A stretch of DNA of 21,101 nt, from the NCBI GenBank assembly GCA_963580245.1, contig CAUZJO010000081.1:1-21101 (forward strand), given 5' to 3'. The notes under the pieces were generated by a model that had not been told where the DNA came from, searched no databases, and saw only the letters and a list, made by a program, of their open reading frames with translations. Both the position numbers and the translations under genes were made by a program. Of this stretch, positions 9,318 through 14,916 are shown piece by piece. The stretch's first letter is position 1. Every line of letters starts with the position of its first letter. Source of the stretch: CAUZJO01 sp963580245. Its GTDB lineage: Bacteria; Sumerlaeota; Sumerlaeia; MVZB01.

Positions 9318-10529
9318 ATGAGGGTGGCGAGGATATTGAGACTGATTCGGGTCAGGTTCGGGTTGGCGTCGTTTTGGATCGGCGCGCTGGGCGCGGCGGC
9401 GTGGCTGGCGGGTTGTTCGGGGGACGGGCGGCCCAATGGGCGGTTGCGGCGCATTGCCGGCCCGCATCCCCCGCGCGAGGGCATCTACGTGCGGGCGCGG
9501 ACCATCGGGACGCTGCGCCTGCCGGGGAGGGCGCGCAGTCTGGTGTTGCGCGGCGACGTGCTCTATGCGTTCCTAAACTTCCGCGGCCTGACGACGATCG
9601 ACGTTTCGGACCCCGCGCGGCCCCGAGCGGTCTCGCACCTGCCGGCCGTTCCTCCCGACGATCCGCTCAAGCATCCGTATTACTTCGACGGCCTGCCCGA
9701 GGGGGACCGGATGGTCGTGATCGAGCGCACGTCGGGCCTGACTGTCATGGACATCAGCGACCCGTCACGGCCTCGGGTCCAGTGGTCGCTCGGGCTCGGG
9801 GGGCTGCTACCCGCGTATCTCACGCGCGTGGGCGGGACGTATTACCTTTCGGCTGGGGGGGGCGGCTTGTTCTCGCTGCCGGCCGATTTCGATCAGGCGA
9901 GCCAGCCCCGTCCCGTGCTGACCGATTACGATCACGTCAAGGTATCGGTCGCCCTCCCGCCTCACCACCTACTGGTGGCCGATAATCACCGCGGTGGGAT
10001 GAAGGTGCTCGACGTGAGCGACCCGGCGCGGCCGCGTTTGATCTCGCAGTTTATCGCCGATTCGTTTTGCGACGCCGTCGAGCTGGTGGGGCGCACGGCC
10101 GTGATGCAGGTGCGGCGCACCGGACTGCTGTTTGTCAACGTCGACGACCCGGCCCGGCCCTACCTGGCGGGGATGTTCCCCACGCGCGAGCAGTCGATGA
10201 TCAAGGCCATGGCGCGTCTGGGCGAGAGCCGCCTGCTGGCGGGTTACAACTCCGGGACGATCGACGTCATCGATCTGACCGACCCCACCGACGCGCTGTG
10301 GCTGGGCCGCCTGTTGGCACCGACGGGGGTGATGAGCCTGACCGCTCGCGACGACCTCATCTTCGTCGGCCTGGCGCGCCAGCCGTCGGATGATCCCGAC
10401 TCGACCGGCTACCAACTGGCCATCCTGCGCCTGGAGGAAGTCCCCCGCCCCCAAAACGAAATCCCCAAAAGCATCCCCCAAAGCGAACCCGGCTCGGAAT
10501 CGACGCTCGCGGGACGGTCTTCGCGATAG
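9318..10529 (+). CDS. LVIVD-repeat lipoprotein
   Basis: This is a predicted beta-propeller of LVIVD repeats anchored to the membrane as a lipoprotein. I chose the ATG at 9318 (403 aa). The frame is open upstream to a TTG at 9165, but that extension covers a dispersed repeat and would bury the signal. From 9318 the product has a basic start (MRVARILRLIRVR), a hydrophobic core and a lipobox LAGC with Cys33. Five repeats are visible: GLTTIDVSDPARPR, GLTVMDISDPSRPR, GMKVLDVSDPARPR, GLLFVNVDDPARPY and TIDVIDLTDPTD, each followed by a short hydrophobic strand. The C-terminal tail is polar and low complexity. LVIVD proteins are thought to be surface proteins, but a specific function is unknown. It lies 177 bp after the BtuF-like gene. 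Confidence 0.85.
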   Translation: MRVARILRLIRVRFGLASFWIGALGAAAWLAGCSGDGRPNGRLRRIAGPHPPREGIYVRARTIGTLRLPGRARSLVLRGDVLYAFLNFRGLTTIDVSDPARPRAVSHLPAVPPDDPLKHPYYFDGLPEGDRMVVIERTSGLTVMDISDPSRPRVQWSLGLGGLLPAYLTRVGGTYYLSAGGGGLFSLPADFDQASQPRPVLTDYDHVKVSVALPPHHLLVADNHRGGMKVLDVSDPARPRLISQFIADSFCDAVELVGRTAVMQVRRTGLLFVNVDDPARPYLAGMFPTREQSMIKAMARLGESRLLAGYNSGTIDVIDLTDPTDALWLGRLLAPTGVMSLTARDDLIFVGLARQPSDDPDSTGYQLAILRLEEVPRPQNEIPKSIPQSEPGSESTLAGRSSR

Positions 10530-10729
10530 AGTGTTTACCAAGCGCTCATCGCATCGTTGGGCGGCGTATGGGCGATATTAAGCAATCCGTCAATTGTGAA
10601 ACGTCTTCATCCAGAGTCGAAAGCGAGACGCAAGACATCACGATCGAAGCCGAATCCGTCACATCATGAGAACGCTTCATCGTTGCTTGCGTTGGATTGA
10701 ACGGTGATTCAACCGATGCCGCGCGAAGT

Positions 10730-11041
10730 TCAGAGGTCAAGCGCAAACGAGATCGCCCGCTGAACCTCGATGAGTTTCCCGGGAGTAAGTTCGGTCACAA
10801 GTCTTCCGATCTTGCCCTTTGATACGGTCTGGACATGATCCAAGTTAATCGCACAATCTCTCGACATCCCGTCCTGACGAGCGAGTGACACCTCGCTCGG
10901 GATGCCTCTGACGGTGGAGGTGATGGGGGCGACCGTCACTTGGCCCAGGTAATCGATCACGGAGGTCCAGGTCAGGATCAGCACCGGTCGATTCTTGTCC
11001 GGTGGCTTGAACTTATACCAACGTATCTCGCCACGTTTCAT
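10730..11041 (-). CDS. mazF: MazF/PemK-type endoribonuclease toxin
   Basis: This 103-aa protein of the MazF/PemK family cleaves mRNA to arrest growth when its antitoxin is lost. Family features are in order: MKRGEIRWYKFKP at the N-terminus, KNRPVLILT (about 16-24), the strand VTVAPITSTVRGIPSEV carrying the conserved Thr and Arg region (about 35-51), then CAINLDHVQTVSKGKIG. The length is typical and nothing looks truncated. The ATG at 11041 overlaps the antitoxin stop by 4 bp (ATGA, 11041-11038), so translation is probably coupled. Transcription comes from the promoter at 11304-11332. The 200 bp downstream of the gene, up to the convergent LVIVD gene, hold no gene. Confidence 0.9.
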   Translation of the reverse strand: MKRGEIRWYKFKPPDKNRPVLILTWTSVIDYLGQVTVAPITSTVRGIPSEVSLARQDGMSRDCAINLDHVQTVSKGKIGRLVTELTPGKLIEVQRAISFALDL

Positions 11042-11271
11042 CCATCGCCCCAGTTCTGCTCATTCTCCCATACGGTGAATTCTTTTTTTCCGGCCGGATG
11101 GTGTTCATATCCGCGCCGGTGCTTCTGCTCAAGCTCGGCGACGCTGAGGTTCTCCAGGGCTTTACGCAACGCCTGCCGGGCAAAGGCCGACCGGGTGGTG
11201 CGAAGCCGCTTGACGGCCCGATCCACCGCCTTGACCAGTTCCTCATCCAGTGTCATCTGTACCGTTCGCAC
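11038..11271 (-). CDS. Ribbon-helix-helix antitoxin partner of MazF
   Basis: This 77-aa protein begins RTVQMTLDEELVKAVDRAVK, a ribbon-helix-helix (MetJ/Arc/CopG) pattern: one beta strand, then two helices to about residue 45. Its acidic and aromatic tail (FTVWENEQNWGDG) would bind the toxin. It is the first gene of the pair and overlaps mazF by 4 bp. I chose the GTG at 11271 because GGAGAG lies 5 nt upstream; an in-frame ATG at 11256 has no good site. It should repress its own promoter through the dyad at 11288-11315. The fold is RHH and not the AbrB-like fold of classical MazE, so a mazE symbol is not given. Confidence 0.87.
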   Translation of the reverse strand: MRTVQMTLDEELVKAVDRAVKRLRTTRSAFARQALRKALENLSVAELEQKHRRGYEHHPAGKKEFTVWENEQNWGDG

Positions 11272-11287
11272 GTCGGCTCTCCATCAC

Positions 11288-11332
11288 GTGGATTCTTATA
11301 GCTATCATAATCCACATCCTGGCCCGCGTCAA
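11288..11332 (-). promoter_or_regulatory. Promoter with overlapping operator for the RHH-mazF operon
   Basis: On the minus strand, TTGACG (11332-11327) and TATGAT (11309-11304) are spaced 17 bp, each one base from consensus. A 28-bp dyad (11288-11315) covers the -10. Its outer arms GTGGATT and AATCCAC are perfect and its centre ATAGCTAT is a palindrome. This is where an RHH antitoxin would bind for autoregulation. Confidence 0.75.
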
Positions 11333-11440
11333 CCGCTTGTTTCTCTCACTTGAAGCCAACGCCGAAGGTGAGGCGTGGAACATCGCGCCCGAACCGGTTA
11401 TTCGCCAGATCATGATAAGGTTTCATCGTTAACGCCTCCG

Positions 11441-11641
11441 TCAATCGAGCGCCTCGGCGCTCTTCTGATCTGATCGCAAGAGTTCGTTCACGACCGTCGT
11501 CGCGTCGGACCCCTTACGCTGAGCAATGGACTCGACGAACGCGCGGTTGTCCTCGTCCAGGTAAACGGGGAGATTAAGTTTCGCGTCCGGCCGATAGAAC
11601 TTGCCCCGCTCTCCCCTGGAGAAATCATACTCTTTCTTCAT
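11441..11641 (-). CDS. brnA: BrnA/CopG-like antitoxin
   Basis: A 66-aa protein starting MKKEYDFSRGERGKFYRP, the characteristic opening of BrnA-like antitoxins. It continues with LNLPVYLDEDNRAFVESIAQRKGSDATTVVNELLR, a strand-helix-helix (RHH) DNA-binding pattern. In BrnTA systems the toxin BrnT comes first and BrnA binds it and represses the operon. Here the ATG at 11641 overlaps the stop of a 5'-truncated brnT by 4 bp (ATGA, 11641-11638). The antitoxin appears complete, whereas its toxin is not. The other genes of this chain, hicA and hicB, lie upstream on the same strand, so their promoter may now drive brnA. The family call is good; exact subfamily is less sure. Confidence 0.75.
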   Translation of the reverse strand: MKKEYDFSRGERGKFYRPDAKLNLPVYLDEDNRAFVESIAQRKGSDATTVVNELLRSDQKSAEALD

Positions 11642-11820
11642 TGGCTTTCCCTCGCGTACTGCTCGATCTCACGTTTGGTCGCTCTCCGGGATGATAAAAT
11701 CCGAATCTTAACGCGTTCCGCATCGATATCTTGGAACGTGTGATGAACGACGAGCATGGTTCCCGTGGAGTCAATCCCCAGCATGATCCAATGATTTTTC
11801 TTCCCGGCTGTGCTTTTCAC
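11638..11820 (-). pseudogene. brnT: 5'-truncated brnT toxin, C-terminal part only
   Basis: The frame encodes the C-terminal half of a BrnT ribonuclease toxin: NHWIMLGIDSTGTMLVVHHT, then VKIRILSSRRATKREIEQYA, the family's RIISARRAT..E...Y ending. The N-terminal part (about 40 residues in the family, normally starting like F.WDP.KA..N..KH) is absent; hicB occupies that place. The frame runs open upstream through hicB in another register, which is shadow. A GTG at 11820-11818 overlaps the hicB stop by 4 bp (GTGA) and would give a 60-aa peptide, so the fragment may still be translated by coupling. At the other end it overlaps brnA by ATGA. I call it a pseudogene because a key part of the fold is missing, but a functional remnant is not excluded. 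Confidence 0.7.
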
Positions 11821-12065
11821 CCATGGGATGTGACGCTTTGCATCTTGTTGGCGAAGTCGCGTCCCGACGTGGGAGGCGGCAACGACTTTCCATCTCTGTG
11901 ATAGAGTTCGATTGCTTCCTCCACGATCTGGCACAGCTCGTCGAAAACCCCCTTTTCGTCTTCGCCGTGACATCCCCCGTGCACCAGGCCCGGAGCGCTG
12001 CCCACATAGCACCGGTCTTCCTCCGACCATTCGACGATTTTTACGTATCTTGCGCTATCTTTCAT
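11817..12065 (-). CDS. hicB: HicB-family antitoxin
   Basis: This 82-aa protein has the HicB partial RNase H fold pattern: KIVEWSEEDRCYVGSAPGL, then GGCHGEDEKGVFDELCQIVE, EAIELYHRDGKSLPPPTSGR. HicB neutralises HicA and often represses the operon. It ends DFANKMQSVTSHG, close to the usual end of this subgroup, so it appears complete. It lacks an added C-terminal DNA-binding domain, as many short HicB proteins do. The ATG at 12065 overlaps the hicA stop by 4 bp (ATGA). Its stop overlaps a GTG of the brnT fragment by 4 bp (GTGA). Gene order toxin-antitoxin is the standard HicAB order. Confidence 0.85.
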   Translation of the reverse strand: MKDSARYVKIVEWSEEDRCYVGSAPGLVHGGCHGEDEKGVFDELCQIVEEAIELYHRDGKSLPPPTSGRDFANKMQSVTSHG

Positions 12066-12259
12066 TCTTCCAATTCCTCCATGGCGAGATGCACAGCCCG
12101 AACCTGGTAATGCTTGGCATCGTCGCCCGGCCTACCCGATATGGTCACGGGCTTGATTAGTTTGGCGTGCACGAAGTTTCGATGGCTCCCTTTCCCGTCG
12201 CGGTTAACAAAGCCGGCCCTTTCAAGATCAGCGATGAGGTCCTTTATCTTTGGCGGCAC
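12062..12259 (-). CDS. hicA: HicA mRNA interferase toxin
   Basis: HicA is a small dsRBD-like endoribonuclease that cleaves mRNA independently of codons in some systems. This 65-aa product has the family pattern: KIKDLIADLERAGFVNRDGK, then GSHRNFVH with the catalytic His26, then PVTISGRPGDDAKHYQVRAV. Length is normal. The start is GTG at 12259; an in-frame TAA lies two codons upstream, so no longer form is possible. The GGAGGGGAGGG run upstream sits about 17 nt away, rather far for a ribosome site. It is the first gene of a four-frame chain with hicB, a brnT fragment and brnA. A candidate promoter is at 12306-12333. Confidence 0.87.
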   Translation of the reverse strand: MPPKIKDLIADLERAGFVNRDGKGSHRNFVHAKLIKPVTISGRPGDDAKHYQVRAVHLAMEELEE

Positions 12260-12305
12260 TGATTAATCGTTCGCCCTCCCCTCTTTAGCCTTGGGCCACG
12301 GATTA

Positions 12306-12333
12306 ATTGTGACATACTGGATTTATGTGTCAA
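12306..12333 (-). promoter_or_regulatory. Candidate promoter of the hicA-hicB-brnT fragment-brnA chain
   Basis: On the minus strand a perfect -35 TTGACA (12333-12328) is followed after 16 bp by CACAAT (12311-12306), matching TATAAT at four of six bases. An imperfect inverted repeat (TGACATA at 12310-12316 with TATGTGTCA at 12324-12332) fills the spacer and could be an operator. GATTAAT also occurs twice, at 12261 and 12301. Confidence 0.45.
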
Positions 12334-12726
12334 AAGAATTGTCTTTATGCTCAATGACGATTGACAACTTCGTTCTTCTTCGGCGTTTATTGAATCGTCT
12401 TCTCAACGCTGACCACTGCCCACCCAGAAGGTGGTGGCTTCACGGATTCGCCCACCCTATGAAACAGTCAATCCGGGTCTTCGGTTTGGCGCGAAATCAT
12501 CTGCAACACGTAAACTTCACTTAAAAATTAGCTCAAATCTGATGTTCACGATCAGATCGGCGAAATCTGGACGGATCCCACAGACAATTCATAGACAAGA
12601 CCTCCCAAGGGCCTGGTAGGAAATTCTTTTGTCCCGGCCCGCCGATGTAAAATAGCCCCGTTCGTTGCCGGCGCCGAATCCGGCCGGACTTAAATCTTTG
12701 AGCGTGTGCGGGACCGGCGGCGGCGA
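12334..12726. other. Stretch between the toxin-antitoxin chain and the terminase remnant with no gene
   Basis: No convincing gene is seen here in either strand; the short open frames have no recognisable pattern. The first half reads as more AT-rich than the flanking genes. A small hairpin CCACC/GGTGG (12420-12434) is present. The stretch probably marks the junction between the toxin-antitoxin island and the phage remnant. Confidence 0.5.
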
Positions 12727-13059
12727 ATGGACGAGAACTCTTCCACGGCATCCGAAACCAATGAATTGGCCGTTCTGGCCGCGGCGGCGGGGGATGCGGA
12801 GGTTTGGTTGGCGCGGTGGTTGAGCGAGCAACTGGGGTCGGGCGAAGGGCCCGATCTACGGGAGCTGAATCTGGCCGTGACCGCGCTGCGCCGGCTCATC
12901 GACGCGCGCAAGGCCCTCAGAGAAATGGAGCGCGATGAGTCAAGCCAAGCCGACCGAGGAAATGATCCGCAAGCTCTCCAGGGCCAGTTTCTTGAGGCTC
13001 TTGAGCGACTTGAAGCCGGCGGCGCGGGCCGCGGCGATCCACCGGCGCTGCCGGACTGA
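12727..13059 (+). CDS. Small terminase-subunit-like protein, uncertain
   Basis: A 110-aa acidic, mostly helical frame starts at ATG 12727; an in-frame GTG at 12706 is an alternative start. It reads LRELNLAVTALRRLIDARKALREMERDE around residues 40-75. The large terminase frame starts at 12935, inside it, so the last 125 bp would be read in two frames. Its place directly before terL and its size fit a small terminase subunit (DNA recognition) or another short phage packaging protein. No helix-turn-helix is clear. The segment after about residue 75 may be shadow of terL, and a frame error could hide the natural end. The call rests mainly on position. Confidence 0.45.
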   Translation: MDENSSTASETNELAVLAAAAGDAEVWLARWLSEQLGSGEGPDLRELNLAVTALRRLIDARKALREMERDESSQADRGNDPQALQGQFLEALERLEAGGAGRGDPPALPD

Positions 13060-14499
13060 CTTGCCGCTGTTCGCCTGCACGTTTTTTCCCGACCTTTGCC
13101 GGCTTGAGTTCAGCGTTCTGCATGCATACCTGTTTGAGCGGCGCCTGGAGAAGTCATGCGATCCGCTGCCCGCGCGGCGCGGGTCAATCGACGTGGTGCT
13201 CGCCCCGCGCGGGTCGGCCAAGTCGACGCTCGTCTCGCTTATCTTTCCCATCCACGCGTTGCTCTACGGGACCGACGCTTACATCGTTCTGATCTCGGCC
13301 ACGCAGCGCCAAGCCACGCAACGGCTGGCGAACCTGCGGCGCGTGTTGGCCGATCGACCGGCGCTGGGCGAGTGCTTCGGGGCGGAGCTGGGGGCCGTGG
13401 GGCGACGCATCGACGCCTTTTCGGCGGGGACCGAGCTGCGCGGCATCAGTCACGGACCGTGGCGGCCGATGTGGATCATCCTCGACGACGCCGAACGCTC
13501 CGACCGCGTCAACTCGGCCCTGCATCGCGACTCGATGTCCGAATGGTTCAATGAGGTCATCGACAACCTGGGCAACGGTTACACGAACATCGATATTGTT
13601 TCGACGCTGCTGCATTATGACGCATTGCCCGCGCGCTTGATGAAGCGGCCCGACGCGCGGGCGCGCACGTTCGCTTCAATCTTGTCTGAGGCGAGCAACG
13701 ACGAGCTATGGAGAGAGTGGCGCAAGGTGTATCACGACCTCGAAAACCCGAATCGGGTGCGGGCGGCCAGGAAGTTTTTCAAGGCGCGCCGCGACGCAAT
13801 GCTTGAGGGGCCCGAGGTCCTGTGGCCGCCCAAGGAGGATTACTACCAGTTGCAGGTCAAGCGTGAAACGCTGGGGTGGATCGCGTTCGATAAGGGAAAA
13901 CAAAACGCGCCTTGGAACCGCGGTGCTTCGATCTTTCAGCGTTCGTCGTTGCGCTTCTTCAAGATCGAGGGCGACAAGGTGTTGCGCGAGCCTGCAACCG
14001 AAGACAAGGACGGCCGATCGCCACGGTCGGAGTCGATGCGGTGGGTTATCTTTACGTGCTCGACGTATGGCTCGAGCGCGCTGTCCCCTCCGACCAGATC
14101 TGCAAGGCCTTCGACCTGCACGAGCACTGGCAATACGAGGGCTTCGGCCTTGAGACCAACGCGTTCCAAAAGGTGTTGCTCGAGCCGTTCGAGACAGAAC
14201 GGGCGCGGCGCAAACGGCGCGGGAAGCCTTGGGACCTGCCGATCATCGAGCAACGCCACCGCGTGCCGAAGAACACGCGCATCATGAAAATGGAACCGCT
14301 GGTCTCCAACGGCTGGCTGCTGTTCGCCGGGGGGCTAAGCGAGGAATTCCTGCGCCAGATCGAGGACTTCCCCAACGACCGCCACGACGACGGCCCCGAC
14401 GCCGTCGCCGCCGCGCTCTCGCTGGCGCGCGGCCCACGCCTCACCACCAAACCAGGCAGCCGCCCGCGCAAAACAAGGGGATCGCTTAGTCAATTTTGA
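12935..14499 (+). pseudogene. terL: Phage large terminase subunit, frameshifted between ATPase and nuclease
   Basis: TerL packages phage DNA with an N-terminal ATPase and a C-terminal RNase H-like nuclease. The first frame (12935 to about 14010) carries DLPLFACTFFPDL, a Walker A-like PRGSAKST at 91-98, VLISAT at 118-123 and Walker B WIILDDAE at 180-187. From about 14015 the homology continues in the -1 frame: ATVGVDAVGYLYVLDVWLER, YEGFGLETNAFQ, then FPNDRHDDGPDAVAAA with the C-terminal acidic residues, ending at 14499. Left alone, the first frame runs into unrelated sequence and stops at 14287. The first nuclease Asp motif (DPA type) is not clear at the junction (REPATEDKDG), so more than one base may be lost. 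No portal, capsid or integrase gene is near; this is a prophage or gene-transfer-agent remnant. Confidence 0.8.
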
Positions 14500-14618
14500 T
14501 CAATCGGAACCGCAAGGGTGTGATTCAAGCATGGGAGTGGGGTGCGGGGACGGGAAGGGAGGCAAAGCCGACACCTCCACAAACGCTTCAAACACCACCC
14601 AGCGCATGGTTCTTCGGC

Positions 14619-14746
14619 ATCGGCTCTCGTCTCCCGTCCTCGTCCTCGGACTTTTTCGGACTTGATTGGGTGATCCAAAACCGATGGCCTTTCTTTCGAT
14701 TGAAGAATTCGAGGACGAAGGACGAGGACGGGAACCGAGAGCCGAT
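14619..14746. repeat. Imperfect 31-bp inverted repeat, hairpin-forming dispersed element
   Basis: The arms 14619-14649 and 14716-14746 are reverse complements except for about four positions. Both contain the core GACGAGGACGGGA...CGAGAGCCGA found again at 9274-9298. The 66-bp interior has TTCGATTGAAGAATTCGAGG beside the right arm. As RNA or single-stranded DNA it would fold into a long hairpin. It looks like a REP/MITE-type element; no transposase is near. Confidence 0.7.
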
Positions 14747-14804
14747 CAGATTGGAACACGGGGCCCCTTCATTGATAGCGCATTACCTCCCAAAACTGAA
14801 TCTC

Positions 14805-14875
14805 ACCCAACCGCGAAGCATGCGAATGGACGCGAGGGTATTGTTGGCGTATATTCACATGATTCGCGGTTGGGT
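14805..14875. repeat. 18-bp inverted repeat upstream of the S9 peptidase gene
   Basis: ACCCAACCGCGAA (14805-14817) has its exact reverse complement at 14863-14875. The match extends inwards by CATG with one mismatch, giving 18-bp arms with a 35-bp loop. It ends 41 bp before the peptidase start. It could be a pair of operator sites or a leader hairpin for that gene. Confidence 0.65.
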
Positions 14876-14916
14876 TCACTGGCCCAGGTAGGCAAAATCG
14901 GCTGGAGAGATGGGGG

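Larger units (their letters stand above)
14500..14916. other. Region of 417 bp between terL and the S9 peptidase holding two long inverted repeats
   Basis: No gene is supported here. The stretch holds the imperfect 31-bp inverted repeat 14619-14649/14716-14746 and the 18-bp inverted repeat 14805-14822/14858-14875, listed separately. Short open frames over the repeats have no family pattern. Confidence 0.6.

Noticed and set aside
11821..12030. Upstream extension of the brnT frame to a long fused protein
   Set aside because: This part is the hicB gene read in the wrong register; it lacks the BrnT N-terminal pattern.
13890..14020. Programmed -1 ribosomal frameshift in terL
   Set aside because: No X-XXY-YYZ heptamer in the right register was found near the junction, and the junction also seems to lack residues, so decay is more likely.
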